From the NCBI GenBank assembly GCA_021776525.1, contig JAJFFT010000004.1:532499-596498 (forward strand): a stretch of DNA of 64,000 bases, in the 5' to 3' direction. Position numbers and translations under genes: made by a program. Origin of the DNA: Robiginitomaculum sp. (lineage in GTDB: Bacteria; Pseudomonadota; Alphaproteobacteria; Caulobacterales; Maricaulaceae). The notes under the pieces were generated by a model. It was not told where the DNA came from, did not search any database, and saw only the letters and a program-made list of their open reading frames with translations. Shown here piece by piece: positions 37,536-46,630 of the stretch (positions are counted from its first letter, which is position 1; every line of letters starts with the position of its first letter).

Positions 37536-38245
37536 TGAGCATCATTGATAAAATTGATGCTATTGACTGGCAGGAACTAGCTATTGAGATGCATGATAAT
37601 GGTTATGCAATCGTTCCTGGGTTTCTTTGCGCGGAGCAATGCCAATACTTAATCGATCAATATAATAATCTCGATTGGTATCGGAAAACCGTTGTGATGG
37701 AACGATATCGGTTTGGGTTGGGTGAGTATAAATATTTTAATTATCCATTGCCGGACATTATTCAGAGTATCCGGGAAAATCTTTACCCGAGACTAGCACC
37801 CATTGCCAATCTGTGGATGAAAATTTTGAAGATCAATAAACAGTTTCCAGATAAATTTCAGGATCTGCAAGCAGAGTGCCATTCCAACGGTCAGTTAAAG
37901 CCAACAGCGTTGATTTTAAAATATGGCAGAGGTGGCTACAATACGCTGCACCAGGATTTATATGGTGAAATTTATTTTCCGTTACAGACGGTTTTTCTGT
38001 TGAATGAACCCGGCGCGGATTTTGACGGCGGAGAGTTCGTTCTTACCCAACAAATCCCAAGAGCCCAATCCAGAGCCATAGTTTTAAAACCCGGCAAAGG
38101 CGATATGATCATCTTCACTACCAACTTCCGCCCGATGAAAGGAACCAAAGGATATTATCGGGCCAATATACGCCATGGTGTAAGCGAGGTGCGCTCGGGG
38201 ACCCGGCACGCTGCCGGTATAATTTTTCATGATGCCGTAAGCTAA
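37532..38245 (+). CDS. 2-oxoglutarate/Fe(II)-dependent oxygenase of the Ada operon
   Basis: 237 residues. The double-stranded beta-helix iron motif is HxD in LHQDLYGE (about residue 135) with the distal His in YYRANIRHGVSEVRSGTRHAAG; GADFDGGEFVLTQ is also typical. It resembles proteins that sit with ada and alkB in many bacteria, distinct from AlkB itself. A nucleic-acid or nucleotide repair role is inferred from operon context only. The start overlaps the ada stop by 4 bases. Confidence 0.85.
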   Translation: MMSIIDKIDAIDWQELAIEMHDNGYAIVPGFLCAEQCQYLIDQYNNLDWYRKTVVMERYRFGLGEYKYFNYPLPDIIQSIRENLYPRLAPIANLWMKILKINKQFPDKFQDLQAECHSNGQLKPTALILKYGRGGYNTLHQDLYGEIYFPLQTVFLLNEPGADFDGGEFVLTQQIPRAQSRAIVLKPGKGDMIIFTTNFRPMKGTKGYYRANIRHGVSEVRSGTRHAAGIIFHDAVS

Positions 38246-38249
38246 CATC

Positions 38250-38861
38250 ATGGACTTGCTCGACGATATTCTTGATCCATCAATCAATTTACTCCCCAAA
38301 GACGGCATCGTGAATTATTACGGAAAACTGCTTTCATTACCGGATTCTGACGCTTATCTGGCCAATCTACTCAATACAATTGCGTGGAAAAATGACGAAG
38401 CCATCGTTTATGGCAAACGGATCGTAACCAAGCGCATGGTCGCCTGGTATGGCGATAAACCTTTTGAATATACCTATTCCAATACCACAAAACGGGCCTT
38501 GTCTTGGACAGAAATATTGCAGGAATTGAAAGAATTGGTGGAGCAGGTTACGGGGGAGATATTTAATTCCTGCCTGCTTAATTTATATCACAATGGCAGT
38601 GAGGGTATGGCCTGGCACAGTGATGCGGAAAAGGATTTAAAAAAGAACGGCGCTATTGGGTCTCTAAGCTTTGGCGGCGAACGGAAATTTGCCTTTAAGC
38701 ACAAGAAAACCAAAGAAACAGCCTCGATATACCTGCAACATGGAAGTTTACTAGTGATGAAGGGCACAACACAATCTCACTGGTTGCACCGATTACCACC
38801 TAACAAAAAAGTTATGGAGCCGCGCGTCAATTTAACGTTTAGAACAATAGCTGATTACTAG
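38250..38861 (+). CDS. alkB: AlkB-like alkylated-DNA dioxygenase
   Basis: 203 residues, normal AlkB/ALKBH2-3-like length. Iron ligands are in WHSDAEKDL (HxD) and HWLHRLP, with the 2-oxoglutarate arginine in RVNLTFR; NLYHNGSEGMAWHSD and SLSFGGERKFAFKHK match the family. Removes 1-methyladenine and 3-methylcytosine by oxidative demethylation. Begins 4 bases after the preceding gene, last member of the ada operon. Confidence 0.93.
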   Translation: MDLLDDILDPSINLLPKDGIVNYYGKLLSLPDSDAYLANLLNTIAWKNDEAIVYGKRIVTKRMVAWYGDKPFEYTYSNTTKRALSWTEILQELKELVEQVTGEIFNSCLLNLYHNGSEGMAWHSDAEKDLKKNGAIGSLSFGGERKFAFKHKKTKETASIYLQHGSLLVMKGTTQSHWLHRLPPNKKVMEPRVNLTFRTIADY

Positions 38862-38999
38862 ATTTTACGATAAGCAGCTAGTTCATTGAATTGGGTGCTG
38901 ACAGGAAAATTTGAGCTTTTAAAAGATACCAGAAAGCCAAGATAATTGGATTTTGAAATTCATATACATAGAGGGTGATGGAGGACTAGTGGGTGATGC

Positions 39000-39390
39000 T
39001 TATTCGGTTGGTTTTCTTGCATACCACGCGTGAATAAAAAGAGTTTGGCAAAATAAAACCGGCCTTTCAAACCCGCCAGTAACGATCAGCGATTCAACTT
39101 CTTGAGGGTTAAGAACGGCAATCTCCTTACCAAAGGTGCGCCGGAATTTTTCCACCTCATCAGAGGATAAATCAGAATATTTCAGCATTCTAATCCACAC
39201 CTCAAACAGGCTTTTTGATGCTTGAGAAGATATATCAGAAGCCAAGTCTGCATTCACCAGAAATCCGCCCGGACGAAGTCGGACCGCGATTTCGTTAAAA
39301 AACCCTCTCCGTTTTTCTCGCAACAACTGAAAATATATATCAGTCGTGTGAGATACCCTGAGCCGTCTTGCCCGATAATTTATGTTCTTT
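39000..39390 (-). pseudogene. Class I methyltransferase, C-terminal remnant
   Basis: The frame 39326-39000 encodes LREKRRGFFNEIAVRLRPGGFLVNADLASD ... FIHAWYARKP, typical of the C-terminal half of a SAM-dependent methyltransferase (the L.PGG motif and ADL strand). The N-terminal half with the SAM-binding GxGxG is missing, and just upstream begins a different methyltransferase fragment. Similarity continues in frame upstream of the ATG (YFQLLREKRR), so it is a truncated gene, not a small intact one. Confidence 0.7.
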
Positions 39391-39394
39391 TAAA

Positions 39395-39909
39395 ATATAA
39401 ATTTCATAATTTTTTAAAAATTTGCTTCACTTCTTTCTCGCGAAAACCAAATTACTGGGCCACAAAGCTTTTTTAAATAATTCGGTTTTGCCATCGTGTC
39501 TTGTGGCCCCAGGAAAGAGCCGCAAAAGATCCCTCCTGTAGACAGGCACTCATAAATTTTGTGCCATACAGAATTAAATTCATCCTTCGAGCAGAAGAAT
39601 AAAACTTGCATCCGCCAAAACTAGCGATGCCTTTGGGTAGCTAAATGTACTGAAACTATTTCGAGATAATATGACATTACTATTCTTTTCAAGTCGTTTT
39701 TTGCATCGAGATATTGCTTCACCTTCGACATCAAATCCATACACGGTGAAACCACTGGATGCTAAGTGATCAATGTTTGACCCTGCCCCGCATCCGCAAT
39801 CAATCGCAATTTTTGGACCACCAATAAGCTCAACTGCGCGCAATAAGTCGGAACGAATTTCGCTGTTTTCTGTGCTATCGTAATACGATTTACTTTGATC
39901 AGCGGTCAT
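39395..39909 (-). pseudogene. TehB-like class I methyltransferase with frameshifts
   Basis: From 39909 a frame reads YYDSTENSEIRSDLLRAVELIGGPKIAIDCGCGAGSNIDHLA (SAM motif I) and fails at 39580. A second frame from about 39611 continues the protein (LFFCSKDEFNSVWHKIYECLSTGGIFCGSFLG), and a third near 39430 restores SREKEVKQIFKKL before a stop. At least two shifts are needed, so the gene is broken. AT-rich codon use fits the island. Confidence 0.75.
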
Positions 39910-39951
39910 ATTAAAACCTCTAACTGTTACTTATTCTAGGTCGGCGTCTAA

Positions 39952-40659
39952 TCACGGGAACCTTAAATCAATATTATTTTCATGTAATAAAAACCTGGTA
40001 GTTACGAAGTAAAATATCGCCAGGGGTAAATTCAGGCCCGTCACGGTAAAAAATGATCGTAGCCCTACCATATCTTTTGGAATAAGAAGGGTAACAACAA
40101 CCGTAATGGCCACAACACTAATGGGGCTCAACACTGCCACCCATTTGGGGAATATAGATTGGCCTTTAAAAATACGAACAAACAAGAACAGGGATAAAAT
40201 AGAATACCCTAAAATTAGAACCCCTCCCCAATACTGCCAGTAGTCAAGCATTTTCTGCATCAACACTCCATCCCCTGACTGGATGATATCACCTACAAAG
40301 GCATAAGTTCCATGGTAGCCAGCTCCAATAGAAGCGAGGTAGGCTGCCGGGAAAAAATACATTAACGCATATTTTTTTCCGGCAGGCTTTAGTGCCAGAT
40401 ACACCAGGTAGGAACCAACAATATGAAATGGAAGAAAAAATACGCCCAAATAATTACCAAGTACATATGTCCACCTGGGTTTTCCAACAAATAACCCTTT
40501 TATATTGTCCAGGCCGAGTGATAAGGCTGTCTCCATCGTATTTGGGTTGTCGGACCAACCCGAAAAGAAGTCTGCAAATACACCGATTGCAGTTCCTCCT
40601 ACGGCCAATAGCCCCAACAACTTAATATACATATTTGTGTTTATCGCTTTTTGTCCCAT
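39952..40659 (-). CDS. Unknown multispanning membrane protein
   Basis: 235 residues with about six or seven helices (LLGLLAVGGTAIGVFADFFSGW, YVLGNYLGVFFLPFHIVGSYLVYLAL, YWGGVLILGYSILSLFLFVRIF, SVVAITVVVTLLIP). The start at 40659 has AGGT at good spacing, while the in-frame ATG at 40695 overlaps the LysR gene. I recognise no characterised family. It is downstream of the LysR gene on the same strand and may be part of its transcript. Confidence 0.7.
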   Translation of the reverse strand: MGQKAINTNMYIKLLGLLAVGGTAIGVFADFFSGWSDNPNTMETALSLGLDNIKGLFVGKPRWTYVLGNYLGVFFLPFHIVGSYLVYLALKPAGKKYALMYFFPAAYLASIGAGYHGTYAFVGDIIQSGDGVLMQKMLDYWQYWGGVLILGYSILSLFLFVRIFKGQSIFPKWVAVLSPISVVAITVVVTLLIPKDMVGLRSFFTVTGLNLPLAIFYFVTTRFLLHENNIDLRFP

Positions 40660-40684
40660 CAATTTACCTTCCGTATTTTCCATA

Positions 40685-41590
40685 TTAATCCCCATCAGTC
40701 ACAATTTCATTTCTAAAACATGTTGAAAGATGATCGATGAGTGTTCTCACTTTTGTTGAAAGATGTCGTGTGTGTTGGTAGACGGCGTAGATGCCAAAAT
40801 CGGTTTCTTCAAATTTATCAAGAGCTGTTTCCAATTTGCCATCTTTTAGTGAATCACCCACAATAAATGTTGGCAACAAGGTGACGCCACATCCGGCCAG
40901 CGCAGCTTCATGAAGCAGGTCGCCATTGTCGACTGAAAAACGCCCTGAAACTGGTTGCCATGTCTTTTTACCGTCCACCATAAACGGCCAGGCTTTGCCG
41001 TCGGCAAGATTTAGGTAATTGAGACAATTATGCTCTTTGAGTTCCTTTGGCGTTTGAGGTTTTCCATGTTGTTCAAAATAAGCGGGGCTGGCGCAAACAA
41101 CGCGACGGCAGTCAACAAGCTTTTTGGCGATTAAGCTTGAGCTTTTTAGCGGCCCCGTTCTGATTGAAAGATCGTACCCTTCATCAACAATGCTCACTTG
41201 CCGGTCTGATAAATAAGTCTTAATTTCCACTTCAGGGTACTTGTCAAGATAGCTGGAAAGTGCGGGCCCCAGATATTGCATCCCAAAACTTATTGGAGCA
41301 TTGAGTCGTATGTTGCCGATTGGTTTTTCAGTGTGGTGGCGTAATCTCGTTTCAACCTCTTCAAGTTCATCAAGAAACTTTCTGACATATTCGAGATAAC
41401 TGTAACCATTATCGGTCAGACTAACTTTTCTGGTCGTCCGCACAAGCAATTGTGTTTGCAAATACCCCTCTAAATCTTTGACGCGCTTGCTGACAACTGA
41501 ATTTGCAAGGTTTAGGCGTCGGGCCGCTTCAGCAAAGCTTCCCGTATGCCCAACTGCGGCAAAGGCCTGCATGTTTGCGAGTTTATCCAT
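40685..41590 (-). CDS. LysR family transcriptional regulator
   Basis: 301 residues. N-terminal winged helix (MDKLANMQAFAAVGHTGSFAEAARRLNLANSVVSKRVKDLEGYLQ) and a periplasmic-binding-like effector domain. It is divergent from a five-gene redox/hydrolase cluster beginning with pirin; LysR proteins usually activate the divergent operon and repress themselves. An AATCTAC / GTAGATT repeat lies in the shared promoter. Confidence 0.93.
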   Translation of the reverse strand: MDKLANMQAFAAVGHTGSFAEAARRLNLANSVVSKRVKDLEGYLQTQLLVRTTRKVSLTDNGYSYLEYVRKFLDELEEVETRLRHHTEKPIGNIRLNAPISFGMQYLGPALSSYLDKYPEVEIKTYLSDRQVSIVDEGYDLSIRTGPLKSSSLIAKKLVDCRRVVCASPAYFEQHGKPQTPKELKEHNCLNYLNLADGKAWPFMVDGKKTWQPVSGRFSVDNGDLLHEAALAGCGVTLLPTFIVGDSLKDGKLETALDKFEETDFGIYAVYQHTRHLSTKVRTLIDHLSTCFRNEIVTDGD

Positions 41591-41649
41591 TATTCTAATT
41601 TTTCGAATAGTAATTGCATATAAATGTATATTATCACTTTTATTAAATT

Positions 41650-41687
41650 AATCTACCTTGAACATACAAGAAAATAAATTGTAGATT
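41650..41687. promoter_or_regulatory. Candidate LysR binding inverted repeat
   Basis: AATCTAC (41650-41656) and GTAGATT (41681-41687) are perfect inverted arms 24 bases apart in the 103-base gap between the LysR gene and pirin. The distance is longer than the usual T-N11-A core, so it may be two half-sites of an extended LysR target. Confidence 0.4.
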
Positions 41688-41693
41688 AGGAGA

Positions 41694-42401
41694 ATGAAAG
41701 TGATTGTCAAACGGCATAGAAATGAGCGTGGTCCGACCGATGCAGGCTGGCTAAAAAGCATGCATACGTTCTCTTTTGGGCATTACCATGACCCCAATCA
41801 TATGGGATTTGGTCCTTTGCGAGTGATCAATGATGACCGCGTTATTCCAGGAGCTGGATTTGGTACACACCCCCACGGCAATATGGAAATAATTTCATAT
41901 GTGCTCAGCGGAGAGTTAGCGCACAAAGATAGTATGGGTAATGGCTCAAGCATTATGCCGGGTGATATTCAACTGATGAGCGCAGGTACAGGCGTGACTC
42001 ATAGTGAATTTAATGGTTCCAAAAAAAACAAAGTACATTTCTTGCAGATCTGGATAATGCCCAGTGTTGAAAACACCGAGCCTGGCTATCAGCAAAAAAC
42101 ATTTGAGCCTTCTGAAATGAAAAATACTTTTCGGGTTGTTGTGTCACCTGACGGACAAAATGGATCACTTGTCATCAAACAGGATGCACGCATATTCACC
42201 GGAAAGTTTAATGAGAATGCTGAAACTGTATTTGAGGCTCAGTCTGACAGAAAATACTGGGTTCAAATGGCTCAGGGCATTGCGCAAGTTAATGGACACG
42301 ACGCAAAGGCAGGTGATGGTTTCGCCTTCACAGGTGAAGACAAAATTACAATCAAATCCAATACAAATTCGGAAATTTTGCTGTTCGATTTGCCACAATG
42401 A
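41694..42401 (+). CDS. Pirin family protein (YhhW-like quercetinase fold)
   Basis: 235 residues, bicupin. RHRNERGPTDAGWLKSMHTFSFGHYHDP and GTHPHGNMEIISYVLSGELAHKDSMGN provide the metal histidines. E. coli YhhW oxidises quercetin, but cellular roles are broader. AGGAG sits directly against the ATG at 41694, so a GTG at 41700 may be the real start. First gene of the LysR-controlled cluster; its stop overlaps the next ATG. Confidence 0.92.
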   Translation: MKVIVKRHRNERGPTDAGWLKSMHTFSFGHYHDPNHMGFGPLRVINDDRVIPGAGFGTHPHGNMEIISYVLSGELAHKDSMGNGSSIMPGDIQLMSAGTGVTHSEFNGSKKNKVHFLQIWIMPSVENTEPGYQQKTFEPSEMKNTFRVVVSPDGQNGSLVIKQDARIFTGKFNENAETVFEAQSDRKYWVQMAQGIAQVNGHDAKAGDGFAFTGEDKITIKSNTNSEILLFDLPQ

Positions 42402-42988
42402 AAGAGACTAACATGCAAAAAGATAAAATTAAAATATTGGCCTTCGCGGGGAGTACCCGCGAAGCATCTTTGAACAAAAAACTTGTTTCCGTAGCTGCCG
42501 AGGGTGCGCGAGAAGTCGGTGCTGATGTGACAATCATTGATCTGCGAGATTTTGCCATGCCCTTTTATGATGGTGATCTTGAAGCTGCCGAGGGCTTGCC
42601 AAGAAACGCACTAAAATTAAAAAAAATGATGTGTGAACATGATGGGTTTTTGATTGCTTCTCCCGAATATAACAGTGGTTATTCTGCTGTAATGAAAAAT
42701 GTCATTGATTGGACGTCCCGCCCGTCAACGAAAGATGAAGCGGCATTGAAAGCCTATGCCGGAAAAACAGCTTCAATTATGGCGGCAGCTCCAGGGGCAT
42801 TGGGTGGCTTGCGTGGCTTGTATCAATTGCGGGAACTGCTCATGAATATGCGTGTCTTTGTTAATCCAAACATGCGTGCTGTTGGCGAGGCAATGCAAGT
42901 ATTTAATGAAGACGGGAACTTGATGGGTTCTGATTTGCAAGCCGCAATCAGAACGTTGGGTGCACAAACTGTTCATGCCATCCACTAA
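42398..42988 (+). CDS. NADPH-dependent FMN reductase family protein
   Basis: 196 residues with the flavodoxin-like start KIKILAFAGSTREASLNKKL and the SPEYNSGYSAVMKNVIDWTSRP active-site stretch typical of ChrR/YieF-type quinone or chromate reductases. It probably reduces quinones with NAD(P)H and FMN. The ATG at 42398 overlaps the pirin stop; a second ATG at 42413 is equally plausible. Confidence 0.92.
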   Translation: MKETNMQKDKIKILAFAGSTREASLNKKLVSVAAEGAREVGADVTIIDLRDFAMPFYDGDLEAAEGLPRNALKLKKMMCEHDGFLIASPEYNSGYSAVMKNVIDWTSRPSTKDEAALKAYAGKTASIMAAAPGALGGLRGLYQLRELLMNMRVFVNPNMRAVGEAMQVFNEDGNLMGSDLQAAIRTLGAQTVHAIH

Positions 42989-43009
42989 ATCTAAAACAGG
43001 AGAAAACCT

Positions 43010-43666
43010 ATGAATGCGTTTACAAATAAAATGCTAACACCCCATAATTGTGTCGTGGCGTTTATCGATCACCAGCCGCAAATGGGCTTTGGGGTCAACA
43101 GCCATGACATGCAAGCCGTCAAAAATAACTCTGTTGGTCTGGCCAAAGCATGCATGCTTTTTAAAGTTCCAACCGTTTTAACATCGGTTGAGACGACAAG
43201 CTTCAGCGGACATACTTGGCCGGAACTTATTGACGCGCTTGAAGGGCAGGACAGCGTTGAACGCTCCAGCATGAATTCCTGGGAAGATGAAGGCTTTGTT
43301 ACGGCGGTCAAGGCGACAGGTCGGAAAAAACTGGTCCTGACCGGACTGTGGACAGAAGTCTGCATTACCTTTCCTGCACTTTGCGCCCTTGATGAAGGGT
43401 TCGACGTTTATTTTGTCTCTGATTGTTGTGGCGGCACCTCAAAAGAAGCCCATGACCTGGCCGTGCAGCGCATGATACAGGCCGGGGCGATCCCGCTTAC
43501 TTGGCAACAGACCATCCTCGAATTCCAGCGCGACTGGGCCCGAAAAGACACCTATGACGGCATTATGGATATTGTCAGAGAACATAGCGGTGGCTACGGC
43601 ATGGGTGTTGATTATGCGTATACCATGGTTCACGGGGCCCCGGAGCGGGCAAAGACCAGACAATAA
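43010..43666 (+). CDS. Isochorismatase-like cysteine hydrolase
   Basis: 218 residues. The triad regions are AFIDHQPQM (Asp) and TGLWTEVCITFPALCALDEG (nucleophilic Cys). Related to YcaC-type hydrolases, whose substrates are largely unknown. GGAG upstream. It has an extended C-terminal tail (HSGGYGMGVDYAYTMVHGAPERAKTRQ). Third gene of the pirin cluster. Confidence 0.9.
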   Translation: MNAFTNKMLTPHNCVVAFIDHQPQMGFGVNSHDMQAVKNNSVGLAKACMLFKVPTVLTSVETTSFSGHTWPELIDALEGQDSVERSSMNSWEDEGFVTAVKATGRKKLVLTGLWTEVCITFPALCALDEGFDVYFVSDCCGGTSKEAHDLAVQRMIQAGAIPLTWQQTILEFQRDWARKDTYDGIMDIVREHSGGYGMGVDYAYTMVHGAPERAKTRQ

Positions 43667-43700
43667 AAAAACGGAATAATTTATAATATTGAGACGTGAT

Positions 43701-45482
43701 ATGAAAAAGCTGCCCATCCTGTTTCTTGGCTTTATCTTTGGAGCCCTTACCATCGGGGTATTTTTTACGGTAAAGGCCAATGCGGTTGATCTTATTGTTT
43801 ACAATGCCAAGGTCACTACCCTCAATTCGGAACAATCAAATGCGACCGCAATTGCAGTCAAGGATGGGCAGTTTATCGCTGTCGGAGCCGATAAGGATAT
43901 TCTGGCGCTGAAGGAAAAAACCACCACTGTCATTGACGCCCACGGCAGAAGGATGATTCCTGGCCTTAATGATTCTCATCTTCATGCTACCCGGGGCGGC
44001 AGGTTCTATAATATGGAACTGCGCTGGGAGGGTGTTAATAGTCTTGAAAAGGCCCTGCAAATGATAAAAGAGCAGGCCGCCCGAACGCCAAAAGGACAAT
44101 GGGTGCGTGTCATTGGCGGCTGGTCACCTTATCAGTTTGAAGAGCGCCGCATGCCTAGCATGAAAGAATTGAATGAGGCTGCCCCCGACACGCCGTTATT
44201 CATATTATATCTTTATTCGCAAGGCTTTCTTAACAAAGCAGGGATGGAAGCTCTTGGCATTGACAAGAATACGCAGCCCCCTTGGGGAAGTGAATATGTC
44301 AAGGACGAAAAAGGCGAACTAACAGGCCTATTAATTGCTGATCCCAATCCCATGATTCTTTATAAAACCATTAGCGCCCTGCCAGCTATGAACTCGGAAG
44401 AACAAATCAATTCCACACAACATTTTTACCGTGATCTGGTCAGCAAGGGACTGACGAGTGTGATTGATGCTGGCGGCGGCGGCCATTATTTTCCCAATGA
44501 TTATCGAGCCACTCAAATATTAGCAGAACGGGGCGATGTCCCGCTGCGTATTTCCTATTATCTTTTTCCGCAGACGGCCCATAAAGAATATATGGATTTT
44601 GAGCAATGGATAAAAAACAACAAAGTTGACCAAAATGGCAACGCATTTCTGCCCAATGGTTATAGGCTGAAAGGGGGCGGCGAATTTCTGGTATGGTCAG
44701 CGGGAGATTATGAAAATTTCATGTCACCGCGCCCGGACCTTAAAGAAGAATATCATACGGAACTGACAAATGTTACCGAGCTATTAGTAAAGAATGACTG
44801 GCCCTTGCGGATCCATGCAACTTATGATCAATCCATCGGTAAGATTCTTGATGTATTTGAGGATGTGAATAAACGCCATCCATTCAAGAATATTCGCTGG
44901 GCCTTTGATCATGCGGAGACGGTTAAGGATACTAATCTGAAACGGATCAAGGCTCTGGGTGGCGGCATTGCCATTCAGGACCGCATGGCCTTTGCGGGAG
45001 AGGCCTTTGTTGAACGTTATGGGGCTGAGGCGGCCAAATATGCACCGCCTATCCGCAAGATGCTTGATATGGATATTCCAGTGGGGGCGGGCACGGACGG
45101 GACACGGGTGTCAAGTTATGATCCCTGGGTCTCGCTCTACTGGCTTACCTCGGGTAAGACAGTTGGCGGATTACAGCTTTTCGCATCAGACAATATCCTC
45201 AGCCGCGAAGAAGCTTTAAGGTTATATACTCGGGGCAGTGCGTGGTTTTCCCGCGAAGAACATCTTAAAGGACAAATCGCGGCGGGCCAGTATGCCGATT
45301 TTATTCTGCTGACCGATGACTATATGACCATCAAAGAAGACGCGATCAAAGATATTCGCTCGGTACTGACCATAGTAGGTGGAAAAGTTAAATACGGTGC
45401 GGCAGAATATTCAGGACTCATAAAACCGCTTCCGAAAGCTCTTCCTATATGGTCGCCAGTGAATTACTATCAGGTAAAATAA
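43701..45482 (+). CDS. Exported amidohydrolase (YtcJ-like, family 3)
   Basis: 593 residues from the ATG at 43701. N-terminal hydrophobic signal or anchor (KKLPILFLGFIFGALTIGVFFTVKANA). Metal-site motifs are GLNDSHLHATRGG (HxH), HATYDQS, FDHAE and GAGTDGTR, as in YtcJ-like amidohydrolases acting on amides, carbamates or related bonds. Downstream half contains the usual AADFILL.DDYMTI-type strand. Substrate unknown; it may work with the neighbouring hydrolase on an aromatic or amide compound. Confidence 0.9.
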   Translation: MKKLPILFLGFIFGALTIGVFFTVKANAVDLIVYNAKVTTLNSEQSNATAIAVKDGQFIAVGADKDILALKEKTTTVIDAHGRRMIPGLNDSHLHATRGGRFYNMELRWEGVNSLEKALQMIKEQAARTPKGQWVRVIGGWSPYQFEERRMPSMKELNEAAPDTPLFILYLYSQGFLNKAGMEALGIDKNTQPPWGSEYVKDEKGELTGLLIADPNPMILYKTISALPAMNSEEQINSTQHFYRDLVSKGLTSVIDAGGGGHYFPNDYRATQILAERGDVPLRISYYLFPQTAHKEYMDFEQWIKNNKVDQNGNAFLPNGYRLKGGGEFLVWSAGDYENFMSPRPDLKEEYHTELTNVTELLVKNDWPLRIHATYDQSIGKILDVFEDVNKRHPFKNIRWAFDHAETVKDTNLKRIKALGGGIAIQDRMAFAGEAFVERYGAEAAKYAPPIRKMLDMDIPVGAGTDGTRVSSYDPWVSLYWLTSGKTVGGLQLFASDNILSREEALRLYTRGSAWFSREEHLKGQIAAGQYADFILLTDDYMTIKEDAIKDIRSVLTIVGGKVKYGAAEYSGLIKPLPKALPIWSPVNYYQVK

Positions 45483-45499
45483 TAATTCAGGGAGAAATT

Positions 45500-45799
45500 A
45501 TGTATATTATTAGCGGACACTTCAAAGTCATGGACAACTATCGAGATGAATTGATTAAAATATCACTTAAACTTGTTCCGCTGTCTAAAAATGAGACTGG
45601 CTGTATTTCTTATGGCTTCTTTGAAGATCAATTCAGGCCGGGTCATTTTTTGTTTTTAGAAAGATGGGACAGCAGGAAGGCTATTGATGAACATTTCGAA
45701 AAAACATATTTCAAGGACTTTGCAGAGCGGTTTCCTCAGATGATAGACGGGGAGGCCGTCATTGATATTCACGAAATCAGAAATACAGAAAAACTATAA
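45500..45799 (+). CDS. ABM-fold putative quinol monooxygenase (island copy)
   Basis: 99 residues from the ATG at 45500, with GGGAG upstream. MYIISGHFKVMDNYRDELI, ETGCISYGFFEDQF, FLFLERWDSRKAIDEHF place it in the same ABM family as the gene at 20423-20722; the two align without gaps and share ends (IDG...I.I...T.E.L). Last gene of the pirin cluster, 17 bases after the amidohydrolase. Confidence 0.87.
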   Translation: MYIISGHFKVMDNYRDELIKISLKLVPLSKNETGCISYGFFEDQFRPGHFLFLERWDSRKAIDEHFEKTYFKDFAERFPQMIDGEAVIDIHEIRNTEKL

Positions 45800-45817
45800 T
45801 GATATTTGCACATTTTT

Positions 45818-46630
45818 TTAAACCACCACGATTACGGCAGCAAGAATGTCCGTCTTCATATGAAGACGGACAAACAGGATTAACAATTTCAGCGCAATTC
45901 GCGTTTCCGCCTTGCCGCCATAGTTTTCCAGTGCGTGCATCAACTCAGCCAGTTTGGCTTTATCGGTAATCGCTGCCCGGTGCTTAACTATAGGGCGGAT
46001 GAGGGCATCTTTGAGTGCGAAAGTCGGGTCAGTTTGCGCAACACCAGAGGCAACGGCAAAGCGAAACACGCCCCCAATGGTTGCCCGCATTCGCCGCGCG
46101 GTTTCATAATGCCCCAGCTTTTCACGTTTCTTGAGCGTAGCCAGAACCACTTGCGCCGTAATTTCATTCATTGGCAGATCGCCAAAATCATCCATGGCAA
46201 AACGCAAAACCCATTCTTTCTTTTTGAGCGTCGCTTCTGATTTTCCCTCTTTGATTGCCTTTGTGAGGTATTTTTCTGCGATCTTCGCAAAAGTATGTTC
46301 GGTTTTATGCGCTTTGGCGTCTTTGGCTTTGCGCTTTTCATGGGCCGGGTTGATACCCTTGGCGACCATGGACTTTGCCTCATCGCGCTTGAACCGCGCT
46401 TCCATCAATGAGACAAACGGGTATTTTCCAAAACACATCAGGCCTTCTTTGCCATTCAGGCGAAATTTGAACCGCCAAAGCTTGGAACCGCTGCTGGGCG
46501 TTACAAAGAGAAAGAGGCCGTCATAATCAGTAATTTTGTAGGGCTTGCCCCTTGGTTTCAGCGCTTTGATTTTTGCATCAGTAAGCGGCAATGCCTCAAT
46601 TCCCGATTTTGTGGGGGTATCTTCCCCCAT
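45818..46630 (-). pseudogene. Truncated tyrosine integrase (phage/island type)
   Basis: 270 residues. Arm-binding DUF4102-type domain (LPLTDAKIKALKPRGKPYKITDYDGLFLFVTPSSGSKLWRF) and core-binding domain (TFAKIAEKYLTKAIKEG ... RMRATIGGVFRFAVASGVAQTDPT) are intact. The protein stops at ALKLLILFVRLH, exactly where the catalytic domain with the Arg/His/Tyr residues should start, so it cannot recombine DNA. The break coincides with a 26-base palindrome. A start later than 46630 (for example TTG at 46591) is possible since the first codons overlap arm-type repeats. It lies 155 bases from tRNA-Leu. Confidence 0.9.
45847..45872. repeat. Perfect 26-bp palindrome at the integrase break
   Basis: Arms TGTCCGTCTTCAT and ATGAAGACGGACA are exact complements with no spacer. 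They sit at the point where the integrase reading frame leaves its family, so may mark a deletion or insertion joint, or act as a terminator for one of the converging transcripts. Confidence 0.8.
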
